NCBI RefSeq assembly: GCF_022179385.1
Contig: NZ_BPQS01000004.1
Span: 62,001 to 126,000, forward strand
Source of the DNA: Methylobacterium longum
GTDB taxonomy: Bacteria > Pseudomonadota > Alphaproteobacteria > Rhizobiales > Beijerinckiaceae
Direction of reading: 5' to 3'
Length of the DNA: 64,000 bases
The translations under genes and the position numbers were made by a program. How positions within the stretch are numbered: position 1 is the first letter of the stretch; each line of letters begins with the position of its first letter. The notes beneath the pieces are model-generated. The model was not told where the DNA came from, did not search any database, and was given only the letters and a program-made list of their open reading frames with translations. Below are positions 9,681-18,080 of the stretch, one piece after another.

Positions 9681-9689
9681 GCGCGCGGG

Positions 9690-10670
9690 GTGCTCGCCTT
9701 CCTGCTGCGCCGGGTGATCCAGGCGGCCGCGGTGCTCGCGGTCGTCGGGCTCATCGCCTTCGCGATGTTCCGGTTCGCGGGCGACCCCGTGAACCAGATC
9801 GTCGGGCCCGACACCACCGTGGCCGAGCGATCCCAGATCCGGACGGATCTCGGCCTCGACGATCCGGTGCTGGTCCAGTTCGTCCGCTACGCCGGCAACG
9901 TGGTGCGGGGCCAGTTCGGCATCTCGTACCAGTTCCGGCAGCCGGTCTCGCAGCTGCTCGCCGAGCGGATGCCGGCGACGCTGGAACTCGCCTTCTGCGC
10001 CACGGTCTTCGCCCTGGTGGTGGGGATCCTGATGGGCGTGTACTGCGCGCTTCGGCGGGATTCCTGGATCGCCGGCCTGTTCCAGGCGGTCTCTCTGATC
10101 GGGATCAGCCTGCCGACCTTCCTGATCGGCATCCTGCTGATCTACCTGTTCTCGGTGACGCTCGGCGGGCTGCCCTCCTACGGGCGCGGCGACACGGTGC
10201 GGCTCGGCTGGTGGACCACCGGCTTCCTCACCGCCTCCGGGCTCAAGGCGCTGATCCTGCCCTCGGTGACGCTGGGCCTGTTCCAGATGACGCTGATCAT
10301 GCGCCTGGTGCGCGCCGAGATGCTGGAGGTGCTGCGCACCGATTACATCCGCTTCGCCCGGGCGCGGGGGCTCACCACCCGCGCCGTCCACCTGCGGCAC
10401 GCCCTGAAGAACACCCTCGTGCCGGTGATCACCATCGCGGGGCTGCAGCTCGGCTCGGTCATCGCCTTCTCGATCATCACCGAGACGGTGTTCCAGTGGC
10501 CCGGCATGGGCCTGCTCTTCGTCCAGGCCGTGCAGAACGTCGATATCCCGATCATGTCCGCGTACCTGCTGCTCGTCGCGCTGATCTTCGTGACCATCAA
10601 TCTCGTGGTCGACATCCTCTACACGGTGGTCGATCCGCGCCTGCGGCTCTCGACCGGGCGGGCGGCGTGA
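9690..10670 (+). CDS. Peptide ABC transporter permease (DppB-like)
   Basis: This 326-residue inner membrane permease, with GTG start at 9690, begins nine bases after the receptor gene. The N-terminal helix FLLRRVIQAAAVLAVVGLIAF and the loop FAGDPVNQIVGPDTT are typical of DppB/OppB. About six transmembrane helices are visible. The cytoplasmic coupling loop with the EAA motif reads YIRFARARGLTTRAVHLRHA, the site that docks on the ATPase subunits. It pairs with the DppC-like protein that follows. Some antisense open frames cover this region but have no coding character. Confidence 0.95.
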   Translation: MLAFLLRRVIQAAAVLAVVGLIAFAMFRFAGDPVNQIVGPDTTVAERSQIRTDLGLDDPVLVQFVRYAGNVVRGQFGISYQFRQPVSQLLAERMPATLELAFCATVFALVVGILMGVYCALRRDSWIAGLFQAVSLIGISLPTFLIGILLIYLFSVTLGGLPSYGRGDTVRLGWWTTGFLTASGLKALILPSVTLGLFQMTLIMRLVRAEMLEVLRTDYIRFARARGLTTRAVHLRHALKNTLVPVITIAGLQLGSVIAFSIITETVFQWPGMGLLFVQAVQNVDIPIMSAYLLLVALIFVTINLVVDILYTVVDPRLRLSTGRAA

Positions 10671-10680
10671 GGGCGCGGCG

Positions 10681-11652
10681 ATGAGCGGATACGATCTCGA
10701 CGCGGGCGATGCCCCGCCGGTGCCGCTGCCGGAGGCGAAGCCCTCGCGGCTCGCGCGCTGGCGGGATTCCGACCTGCTGGCGAACTTTTTGCGCTCGAAA
10801 ACCGCTGTGGCGGCGCTGATCGCCACGGTCCTGATGGTCGCACTCGCCTTCGCGGCCCCCCTGGTCGCCCCCCAGAACCCCTACGACCCGGCCCAGCTCG
10901 ACCTGATCAACTCCAACCTGCCGCCGATCTGGCAGGCCGACGGGCAAGCGCCCTACTATCTCGGCACCGACGACCAGGGCCGGGACGTGCTCTCGGCGGT
11001 GCTGTACGGCCTGCGCCTGTCGCTGATCGTCGGCGGGCTCGGAGTGCTGACCTCCGGGATCCTCGGCATCGCGCTCGGCCTGATCGCCGGCTACGCGGGC
11101 GGGTTCCTCGACACGCTGATCATGCGGGTCGCCGACGTGCAGCTCACCTTCCCGGCGATCCTGATCGCCCTGGTGGTGGACGGCGTCGCCAAGGCGAGTT
11201 TCGGCAGCGCCCTCGACGTCGGGCCGCTGATCGGGCTGATCGTGGTGTCGATCGGCCTGTCCTTCTGGGTGCAGTACGCCCGGACCGTGCGCTCCTCCGT
11301 GATGGTCGAGAAGGGCAAGGACTACGTCCAGGCGGCGCGGCTGATCGGCCTGTCACCGCCGGTGATCATGGTGCGCCACGTGCTGCCGAACGTCACCGGC
11401 CCGGTCTTCGTGATCGCGACGATCAACCTGGCGCTCGCCATCATCACCGAGGCGACGCTGTCGTTCCTCGGCACCGGACTGCCCGAGACCATGCCGTCGC
11501 TGGGCACGCTGATCCGCACCGGCAACCGCTTCCTGTTCTCCGGCGAGTGGTGGATCGTCGCCTTCCCGGGCCTGGCGCTCGCCGGGCTCGTCATCGCCAT
11601 CAACCTCCTGGGGGATTGGCTGCGCGACGCGCTCAATCCGAAGCTGCAATGA
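10681..11652 (+). CDS. Peptide ABC transporter permease (DppC-like)
   Basis: This is the second permease subunit, 323 residues. A charged cytoplasmic N-terminus (residues 1-40) leads to the first helix TAVAALIATVLMVALAFAAP, then the family segment YYLGTDDQGRDVLSAVLYG and a block of five helices. The EAA loop reads DYVQAARLIGLSPPVIMVRH. The sequence LGTDDQGRDVLSR-like is diagnostic for DppC/OppC. Its stop codon overlaps the start of the first ATPase gene (ATGA at 11649-11652), indicating translational coupling. Confidence 0.95.
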   Translation: MSGYDLDAGDAPPVPLPEAKPSRLARWRDSDLLANFLRSKTAVAALIATVLMVALAFAAPLVAPQNPYDPAQLDLINSNLPPIWQADGQAPYYLGTDDQGRDVLSAVLYGLRLSLIVGGLGVLTSGILGIALGLIAGYAGGFLDTLIMRVADVQLTFPAILIALVVDGVAKASFGSALDVGPLIGLIVVSIGLSFWVQYARTVRSSVMVEKGKDYVQAARLIGLSPPVIMVRHVLPNVTGPVFVIATINLALAIITEATLSFLGTGLPETMPSLGTLIRTGNRFLFSGEWWIVAFPGLALAGLVIAINLLGDWLRDALNPKLQ

Positions 11653-12629
11653 GCGAGACCATCCTCTCCGTGCGCGACCTCACGGTCGCCTTCGACACCC
11701 GCCGCGGACCGCTCACCGCCATCGACCGCGTCTCCTTCGACATCGGCCGCGGCGAGATCCTGGGGGTCGTCGGCGAGTCCGGGGCCGGCAAGTCGGTGAC
11801 CGGGTCGGCGGTGATCGGCCTGATCGACCGGCCCGGCCGGATCGCCGGCGGCGAGATCCGCCTGCGGGGCGAGCGCATCGACAACCTCTCCCCCGAGGCC
11901 ATGCGGCGGGTGCGGGGCAAGCGCATCGGCATGATCTTCCAGGATCCGCTGACCTCCCTCGACCCGCTGTTCCGGGTGGGCGACCAGATCGTCGAGACCC
12001 TGCGCACCCACACCGACCTGTCGGGCCGGGCCGCCCGCACCCGCGCCATCGACCTGCTCGCCGAGGTCGGAATCCCGGCGCCCGGGCGGCGCATCGACGG
12101 CTACCCGCACGAATTCTCCGGCGGCATGCGCCAGCGGGTGGTGATCGCCCTCGCCCTCGCCGCCGAGCCGGAGCTGATCATCGCCGACGAGCCGACCACG
12201 GCGCTCGACGTCTCGGTCCAGGCCCAGATCATCACGCTGCTGAAGCGCCTGTGTCGCGAGCACGGCACCGCGGTGATGCTGGTGACCCACGACATGGGCG
12301 TGATCGCCGAGGCCGCCGACCGGGTGGCGGTGATGTATGCCGGCCGCGTGGCGGAGATCGGCCCGGTCGCCTCGGTGATCGCCAAGCCCCACCACCCCTA
12401 CGCGGTCGGCCTGATGGGGGCGATCCCGACCCTGTCGCAGGAGGCCGACCGGCTGAGCCAGATCCCCGGATCGATGCCGCGGCTCACCGCCATCCCGAAG
12501 GGCTGCGCCTTCAACCCGCGCTGCCCGAAGGTCTTCGCCCGGTGCCGCGTCGAGCGGCCCGAGCCGATCCCGGTCGATGCGAGCCGGGTCGCCTGCCACC
12601 TGTACGATGCAGCGGAGCGCGCGGCGTGA
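11649..12629 (+). CDS. Peptide ABC transporter ATP-binding protein (DppD-like)
   Basis: This 326-residue ATPase starts at ATG 11649, inside the permease stop. It has Walker A GESGAGKS (about residues 39-46), a Q-loop in IFQDPLTSLDPL, the signature FSGGMRQRVVIA, Walker B LIIADEPTTALD and an H-switch in VTHDMGVI. The C-terminal oligopeptide-transporter extension contains GCAFNPRCPKVFARC, whose cysteines bind a [4Fe-4S] cluster or metal in characterised homologues. It works as a heterodimer with the next protein. The GTGA overlap with the downstream gene again suggests coupling. Confidence 0.95.
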   Translation: MSETILSVRDLTVAFDTRRGPLTAIDRVSFDIGRGEILGVVGESGAGKSVTGSAVIGLIDRPGRIAGGEIRLRGERIDNLSPEAMRRVRGKRIGMIFQDPLTSLDPLFRVGDQIVETLRTHTDLSGRAARTRAIDLLAEVGIPAPGRRIDGYPHEFSGGMRQRVVIALALAAEPELIIADEPTTALDVSVQAQIITLLKRLCREHGTAVMLVTHDMGVIAEAADRVAVMYAGRVAEIGPVASVIAKPHHPYAVGLMGAIPTLSQEADRLSQIPGSMPRLTAIPKGCAFNPRCPKVFARCRVERPEPIPVDASRVACHLYDAAERAA

Positions 12630-13606
12630 GCGCCTACGTCGAAGTCACCGATCTGCGCCGCCAGTTCGACGTCTCGAAGCCCTGGCTCAACCGGGTGATC
12701 GAGCGCGAGCCGCGGAAGTTCCTCACGGCGGTCGACCGGGTCGGGTTCGCGATCGAGAAGGGCGAGACCTTCGCGATCGTGGGTGAATCCGGCTCCGGCA
12801 AGTCGACGGTGGCCCGGATGGTGGTCGGCCTGCTGCCGCCGACCGCCGGCGAGGTGCGCATCACCGGCGTGTCGATGACCGATCCGCGCCAGGCCGCCGC
12901 CCGGCAGCGCCTGCGCGCCCGCATCCAGATGATCTTCCAGGACCCCTACGCATCCATGAACCCGCGCTGGCGGGTGGGGAAGATCATCGCGGAGCCGATC
13001 CGGGCCTTCAACCTGATCCGCGGCGAGGCCGCGATCCGCGCCCGGGTCGCCGAGTTGCTCGGCCTCGTCGGGCTCCACGCGGACGACGCCAAAAAATATC
13101 CGCACGAATTCTCCGGCGGCCAGCGCCAGCGGGTGGCGATCGCCCGGGCGCTCGCGAGCCAGGCCGAGTTCCTGGTAGGGGACGAGCCGACCTCGGCGCT
13201 GGACGTCTCGGTGCAGGCGCAGATCCTCAACCTGATGCGCGACCTGCAGGACCGCCTTGGGCTGACCTACCTGTTCATCTCCCACAACCTCGCCGTGGTC
13301 CGCCACATGGCGACCCGGGTGGGGGTGATGTATCTCGGCCGCCTCGTGGAGGTGGCCTCCGCCAAGGATCTGTTCGCCGCGCCCCGCCATCCCTACACGC
13401 GGATGCTCCTCGACGCGGTGCCCGACCTCGCCCATGTCGGCCGCGCCCGGGTGCCGGTCTCGGGCGAGATCCCGAATCCCATCGACCCACCGCCCGGCTG
13501 CACCTTCAACCCGCGCTGTCCGCTGGCGAACGACCGCTGCCGGGCCGAGGTGCCGCTGCTCCTCGAGGGCGTGGCCTGCCATGCTGTGCAGGAGGGGCGG
13601 GCCTGA
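12626..13606 (+). CDS. Peptide ABC transporter ATP-binding protein (DppF-like)
   Basis: This is the partner ATPase, 326 residues, starting at GTG 12626 within the stop of the previous gene. It has Walker A GESGSGKST, Q-loop IFQDPYASMNPRW, signature FSGGQRQRVAIARAL, Walker B FLVGDEPTSALD and switch His in FISHNLAVV. The C-terminal extension again carries the cysteine-rich GCTFNPRCPLANDRC. DppF/OppF subunits begin with a longer N-terminal beta region, seen here as DLRRQFDVSKPWLNRV. It is the last gene of the importer operon; no terminator hairpin with a T-run is obvious after it. Confidence 0.95.
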   Translation: MSAYVEVTDLRRQFDVSKPWLNRVIEREPRKFLTAVDRVGFAIEKGETFAIVGESGSGKSTVARMVVGLLPPTAGEVRITGVSMTDPRQAAARQRLRARIQMIFQDPYASMNPRWRVGKIIAEPIRAFNLIRGEAAIRARVAELLGLVGLHADDAKKYPHEFSGGQRQRVAIARALASQAEFLVGDEPTSALDVSVQAQILNLMRDLQDRLGLTYLFISHNLAVVRHMATRVGVMYLGRLVEVASAKDLFAAPRHPYTRMLLDAVPDLAHVGRARVPVSGEIPNPIDPPPGCTFNPRCPLANDRCRAEVPLLLEGVACHAVQEGRA

Positions 13607-13775
13607 CCGAGGGGGCGAGGGACGCCGCCTCTTCCTGCCCGCGGCGGACCTGGCGGATGCGGCGGGCCGCACACCGCCGGTCGAACGATTACGCCGAGGG
13701 GGGCGCGGGTCCGCCGGCCTCGCGTCCGGGCCGTCAGCGCCCAGAGGCCGATCGAGGTCGCCGTGCGCGCCGTCT

Positions 13776-14237
13776 CTAGCGCGCGCCGACCTGCCGGATG
13801 AAGACATCGCCGCGGCGATCGGGGAAACGCCCCGTCCTCGCCGCCTCGAAGCCGGAAACCTGCTCGATGTGTACGCGGTGGCGATCCGACGTGGCAGATG
13901 AGGTCAAGTAAGGCTGCTGCGGGATCGTCGCGCTTTCAGCAAAGCCGAGGCGAACCCTCACCTTAGGTCTTGCGCGCGGGGCGGCGTCGGACGGACTGGT
14001 CAGATGATAGCCTCCGCGCCTGTAATAAGCGCCCATTGATGACGGATCTTCGCCGTTCGCCAAGATGGTTAACGGGAATGCCGGCCTGCCACCTTGCTCG
14101 ATGAAGAGGCAGTACCGCAGATCGGTCGGATCCGTCAGGAACGTACAATCGTTGATCTTCGAAGGTGACGCCTGGGCCCAGCCATAGGTCGGAACACTCC
14201 ATACGAGTGCCGCGAGAATTATTCGTCCTAAAGTCAT
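13776..14237 (-). CDS. Small secreted protein, family not recognised
   Basis: This 153-residue protein has a clean signal peptide (MTLGRIILAALVW to YGWAQA, cleavage near residue 22). The mature start INDCTFLTDPTDLRYCLF holds two Cys that could pair, as in short Hyphomicrobiales periplasmic proteins. The C-terminal 60 residues are Arg-rich. Base composition of the 5' half is visibly less GC-rich than the neighbours, with several A/T-ending codons. This suggests a different history from the ABC operon it converges on. No function can be assigned. Confidence 0.6.
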   Translation of the reverse strand: MTLGRIILAALVWSVPTYGWAQASPSKINDCTFLTDPTDLRYCLFIEQGGRPAFPLTILANGEDPSSMGAYYRRGGYHLTSPSDAAPRARPKVRVRLGFAESATIPQQPYLTSSATSDRHRVHIEQVSGFEAARTGRFPDRRGDVFIRQVGAR

Positions 14238-14464
14238 CGGCCAGACCAGATGTTAGCCAAGAGATTCAGCTTGTGCCTTGCAAGTGTCGTGCGCGATCGG
14301 GAAAAACAAGCGGCCGCCGCCGGCGGCGTTCGACTTTAGACGGCGCGCTGCACGGCGCGGCGGCCGCGCCGTGTGCTCTCGCACCTCCGCCGGAAACCGC
14401 GGCGGTGGGTCTGCGCGGGTGGGCCTCCGCGGGCGCCGCAGCCCGCCCGCGCGGCGGGTCGGGC

Positions 14465-14669
14465 TCACCGGCGGTTCTCGATCACCCTGTCGACGTCCGC
14501 GCGGGCCGGCCCGTTCTCCTTCCGCCGCATCGCCGTGGCGTGCTCGGTGGCCTTCAGGGACATCCGGTCGCGCTGGCCCTGCGGCATTCCCCCCCGGCGC
14601 CGCCAGGACCGGTGTGACCGCCCACAGACTGGCGAGGCACCGTGCGGCGGCCGTCGTCTTCCTGAGCAT
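14465..14669 (-). pseudogene. Small secreted protein gene broken by a frameshift in a G7 run
   Basis: From ATG 14669 the frame reads a signal peptide (MLRKTTAAARCLASLW, then AVTPVLAAPGG) and then turns into Pro/Arg-rich nonsense. The sensible continuation, MPQGQRDRMSLKATEHAT followed by a Lys/Arg-rich tail to the TGA at 14465-14467, lies in another frame. The switch falls exactly at a run of seven C on the + strand (14589-14595). With six, the two halves join as LAAPGGMPQGQRDR and give a coherent secreted peptide of about 67 residues. Either the gene is broken, or the run length is a sequencing or assembly error. Function unknown. Confidence 0.55.
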
Positions 14670-15065
14670 GACGTGCCCTCCATCCCGCGACGGGGCAGGG
14701 TGCCTGCGGGAGGCCGGATGCTCCGCGCCGGACGACCCGGGTGACGTCCCTCTCCGGATCCGGATGTGCCGAGCGCGGATGTCGGCCAGCGCGCCGTTCG
14801 GGGCGCTGGCGGCCTGCAGAGGGTCCTTCGCGGCTGCGGCCCGGCACCTCACGATCCGAGGGAATGCGGGATCACCAGGGTCCGGGACGCCGCCGTGTCC
14901 CGTGACGCGACGCGATCGGGAGCCCCTCCAGGCCGCTTCCCGGGCGCGACGGCCCCGCGGGCCGCCTCGATGGAAGGCTCCGGCGGGAGGCCGGATCGCG
15001 CGATCGGGCCATGCGCGCCGGGCGCCGGTGACGGGTGGCCGACCCGCGACTGGAGGTCCGGTCGC
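14670..15065. other. Intergenic region with no recognised gene
   Basis: There are 396 bases between the frameshifted small gene and the MEKHLA/PAS gene. Open frames here are short, Arg/Pro/Gly-rich and inconsistent between strands, as expected of random GC-rich DNA. I see no tRNA, clear terminator or repeat. Confidence 0.5.
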
Positions 15066-15509
15066 TCACGCGTCGCGCCATTCCGCGAAGGTCGCCGCCT
15101 GACCGATCGTCACGCCGTCGCGGTCGAGCTGCCAGACCACCGCGCGCTCGATCCAGAAGCGCCGGCCGCCCTTGGCGATGCGCAGGCCGCAGTAGCCGCC
15201 GGTGAAGCCGTCGCGGGCGACCGCGTCGAGGAGGCGCTGGCGCTCGGCGCGCTCGGGCGCTTCCGCCGAAAGGCGCGACGGCAGCCCGATCAGCTCCGCC
15301 CAGGTGTAGCCGAAGCAGGCCTGCGCGGTCCGGTTGGCGTAGGTGAAGCGCGGGTCCGCACCGCCGTCGTGGGCGAGGACCGCGAAGGGGGCTTGCCGGT
15401 AGAGCCAGCCGGCATCCGCACCCTCCGGCACCAGCGGCGCGCCGAGCCGCCGCGCGTAGCTGCCGGTGAGCACGGCGAAGAAGTCCGGATCCTGAGACAG
15501 ATCGGCCAT
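15066..15509 (-). CDS. MEKHLA-domain (PAS-like) protein
   Basis: This 147-residue protein is essentially one PAS-like fold of the MEKHLA type, found in plants and bacteria. The core is PRFTYANRTAQACFGYTWAE, followed by LIGLPSRLSAEAPER and a C-terminal strand WQLDRDGVTIGQAATFAEW. There is no kinase, cyclase or DNA-binding output domain, so it may act through a partner protein or as a small-molecule sensor. It stands alone, upstream of nothing obviously related, with the yellow/MRJP-like gene behind it on the same strand. The family call is from the sequence pattern. Confidence 0.75.
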   Translation of the reverse strand: MADLSQDPDFFAVLTGSYARRLGAPLVPEGADAGWLYRQAPFAVLAHDGGADPRFTYANRTAQACFGYTWAELIGLPSRLSAEAPERAERQRLLDAVARDGFTGGYCGLRIAKGGRRFWIERAVVWQLDRDGVTIGQAATFAEWRDA

Positions 15510-15579
15510 GGCCGGCTGCAGCCCCTGTCGTGTCGCGCGCCCCCGCGCCGAGCCGGCATCCGCCCCGGTGGAGAGCGCT

Positions 15580-16749
15580 CTAGATGACGGGATTGGCGTC
15601 GATTCGCATCCGCAGGATCGCGTAGGGCGGTCGCTGCAGGTCCTCGCCGCGGTTGAATTCCGGCCGCCGGTTGACCTGCGCGGCGGAGATGTAGAGCCAT
15701 CGGTCGGGGGTGATCCAGAATGTGTCGGCCCAGATCAGCCTGTCGTCGGCGGCGAGCACTTCGACGGTGCCGTCCGGCAGGCGGCGGCCGACCGCGTTGT
15801 GCTCCTGCAGACTGAGATAGACCCGGTCTTTGGCGTCGGTGGTCAGGCCGCCGGTCATGCCCTTCTCGCCCAGATCCCGGACCGCGGCCGCCACCGTCGC
15901 CTCGGGGATGTCCGGGTCGCGCAGGGCGGCGGTATCGACCGCGTAGAGGCGCCGGCTCATGAGCGGCGCGTAGTACAGGCGCGTTCCGTCGGGGCTGAGC
16001 GCGATGCCGTTGGCGCCGCCCTTCGGGCTCTTCGGCCGCGCGTCCCCCTTGCGCTCCATCACCGGCCGGCGCTCCACGAACTTGACGAGGCCGTCCTCCG
16101 ACCGGGTGCTCGGGTGGCCGTCGAGCCGCCGCACCACGCGGCCGCTGTCGAGGTCGACCGCCAGGATCGCACCCGCGCCGGCCTGGCCCTGATCAGTGAC
16201 GTAGGCCAGCGACCGCCCGTCGCGCCGGTCGACCCGCAGGTCGTTCAGGGAGGATTGCGCCACCACGCCCGCCTCCAGGGGAATCGACCGAAGGATCCGG
16301 TTCTGCGCGATGTCGATCGCCACGATCTTGGCGCCGCCCGGCACCGGCGTGCCCTTGCCCTCGGGCAGGCCGGCATCCAGCACCCAGAGGGTGTCGTCGC
16401 GGTCGAAGACGCCGTTGGGGACGTGGAACAGCGTGGCGTGCGGCGCCTTCGGATCCGGCCGGTTGGCGGCGGCATCCGGGTAGGGCTTCACCGAGCCGTC
16501 CGGCAGGACCTCACCGAGCGTGACCGGCTCGGCCCCGGTGAAGCGCGGCATCATCACGAACATGCGCCCGCCCCGGGCGATCGCCAGACCGGTGGGGGTG
16601 GAGGAGGCATCGGCGGCGATGGCCAGTTCCAGCGATCCGGCGGGACGGCTCGTCGGCGGCTCGCGGCCCGGCGGGGTTCCGGCCCGGGCCGGTCCCGCCG
16701 CCAGGGCGACGAGGCTGGAACCGATCAGGCGGCGGCGATCGAGGGGCAT
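15580..16749 (-). CDS. Secreted yellow/major-royal-jelly-like beta-propeller protein
   Basis: This 389-residue protein has a twin-Arg-containing N-terminus (MPLDRRRLIGSSLVALAAG) and an ARAG cleavage region, so it is probably exported, possibly by Tat. The mature part has propeller-type repeats: PTGLAIARGGRMFVMMPRF, NGVFDRDDTLWVLDAGLP, NDLRVDRRDGRSLAYVTDQ, GANGIALSPDGTRLYYAPL, GGLTTDAKDRVYLSL, and a final ADTFWITPDRWLYISA block. This pattern is that of MRJP/yellow proteins, related to gluconolactonase-like propellers. Bacterial members have no settled function; some are annotated as L-dopachrome tautomerase-related. It is probably a periplasmic binding or lactonase-like protein. Confidence 0.82.
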   Translation of the reverse strand: MPLDRRRLIGSSLVALAAGPARAGTPPGREPPTSRPAGSLELAIAADASSTPTGLAIARGGRMFVMMPRFTGAEPVTLGEVLPDGSVKPYPDAAANRPDPKAPHATLFHVPNGVFDRDDTLWVLDAGLPEGKGTPVPGGAKIVAIDIAQNRILRSIPLEAGVVAQSSLNDLRVDRRDGRSLAYVTDQGQAGAGAILAVDLDSGRVVRRLDGHPSTRSEDGLVKFVERRPVMERKGDARPKSPKGGANGIALSPDGTRLYYAPLMSRRLYAVDTAALRDPDIPEATVAAAVRDLGEKGMTGGLTTDAKDRVYLSLQEHNAVGRRLPDGTVEVLAADDRLIWADTFWITPDRWLYISAAQVNRRPEFNRGEDLQRPPYAILRMRIDANPVI

Positions 16750-17373
16750 GCGCGTCCTGTCGCAAGGTGGCTGAACCGACGTTTCGCGGACCGCGGATCC
16801 GATCGGCCCGCGTCCGGACGGTGCCGCCCCAACGCGCGGAGGGCGCAGGTGATCCCATCCGGCCGCCGAAGCCGCCGCGGCTCAACTCCTGCCAGTCCGA
16901 TGGGGGCGCGCCGAAGCTGTTCCGGATCCCGGGCCGGAATCGGCCATGACGGACCGAGTTCCGATATTGCTTCGCAGATATATCGATAATTATAATACTA
17001 AGCGTAAATCATCACGAAGCATGGGGCCATGGATGCAGTCATCGTCAGAGTATCTTGACGATACTGGCCGCGACTTGACCTGGCTGTGGGCTGCGCGTTA
17101 AAGCGCGAGCAGTATAAGTCAATGCATGTCGCGGCGGCGGTGGTTCTCGGGCCCTGGCGGCGCTGATGAGAGAGGCGTCGACGTCCGGTTGCGGACGGTG
17201 CGTCCGCGAATCTGCTCCCGGAAAGGCCCCGTCGATACCTGAGCGGCCGTGTGCGGCCGTCCGATGTGCCTGATCTCATCGTCATGATGCCCGGCCTACG
17301 ATCGCCGCCGCTGGATCGCGCCACGCGCGAGTCGGCGGTGGCCCGGCCTGGAATTCGGAGGGGTTGGACGCGC
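16750..17373. other. Long intergenic region with an AT-rich island
   Basis: There are 624 bases without a supported gene. The stretch of about 16955-17115 is strikingly AT-rich for this genome (GATATATCGATAATTATAAT near 16976-16996) and holds a small perfect hairpin, GTATC-TTGAC-GATAC, at 17049-17063. Several TTGAC-like boxes lie within it. It may hold promoters for one or both flanking genes or the remnant of acquired DNA. The frames read here on both strands are low quality. Confidence 0.45.
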
Positions 17374-18078
17374 ATGGATCCCGAAGGATCCGGAAGGTCG
17401 CCGGACACCGCGCCGCGGCACGCCGCCGGGCCGCTGCGGGTGGTGGCGGTGGCGGTGCAGAAGGGCGGCACGGGCAAGACCACCTTGGCGGCCTCCCTGG
17501 CCATCGCCGCCGCGGAGGCGGGCGAGCACGTGACGGCCCTCGACCTCGATCCGCAGGGATCGCTCGCGGGCTGGGGGGCCTTGCGGAAGGAAGGGTCGGT
17601 CGCGGTCGACCGGGTGCGACCCTGGGAGATGGGTCAACTCGCCGAGATCCTCGGCCTCCTCGCGGAGCAGGGCACGACCCTTGCCATCCTCGACACCGCC
17701 GGCAGTTCGGCCGGGCTCGCGGCCGCCCTGAGGGATGTCGACTTCGTGCTGATGCCGGTCCGGCCGTCCCGGCTCGACATCGTGGCCGCCCGCCCGACGC
17801 TTCAGGCGCTGGTCGGCCTCGGGCTGCGGGATCGGCTGGCCCTGGTGCTGAACCAGTGTCCGCCGCCGCCCTCGCCGCGCACCAGCGCCTACGCGGCGCA
17901 GCTGCGGGCGCTGGGGGTGCTGGCCGAGCCCGGCATCATCCACCGCGTCGACCACCAGGATGCCCTGGCGACCGGCCTCGGCGTCACCGAATACGCCCCC
18001 GGCAGCCCGGCTGCCGGGGAGATCCGCGCCCTCTGGACCTGGATCGACGCCAAGATGCGGGCCGCCCCCGCCCGCTGA
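17374..18078 (+). CDS. ParA/MinD-family ATPase (orphan)
   Basis: This 234-residue protein starts at ATG 17374, behind a GGAGGGG at 17357-17363; the frame is open to 17251 but the extra residues look non-coding. The deviant Walker A is KGGTGKTT (residues 30-37) with the signature Lys, followed by the switch region ALDLDPQGSLAGW and LAILDTAGSSAGLAAAL (Walker A' and B). These are ParA-type P-loop ATPases that dimerise on DNA or membranes to position plasmids, chromosomes or protein clusters. No parB-like gene adjoins it, and it is not near gidAB or other origin genes, so it is unlikely to be the chromosomal ParA. Its cargo is unknown. Confidence 0.9.
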   Translation: MDPEGSGRSPDTAPRHAAGPLRVVAVAVQKGGTGKTTLAASLAIAAAEAGEHVTALDLDPQGSLAGWGALRKEGSVAVDRVRPWEMGQLAEILGLLAEQGTTLAILDTAGSSAGLAAALRDVDFVLMPVRPSRLDIVAARPTLQALVGLGLRDRLALVLNQCPPPPSPRTSAYAAQLRALGVLAEPGIIHRVDHQDALATGLGVTEYAPGSPAAGEIRALWTWIDAKMRAAPAR

Positions 18079-18080
18079 GA

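Noticed and set aside
8076-10826. 916-codon open frame antisense to the peptide importer
   Set aside because: It is Arg/Gly/Asp/His-rich with no domain, the mirror of high-GC codon bias in the ABC genes.
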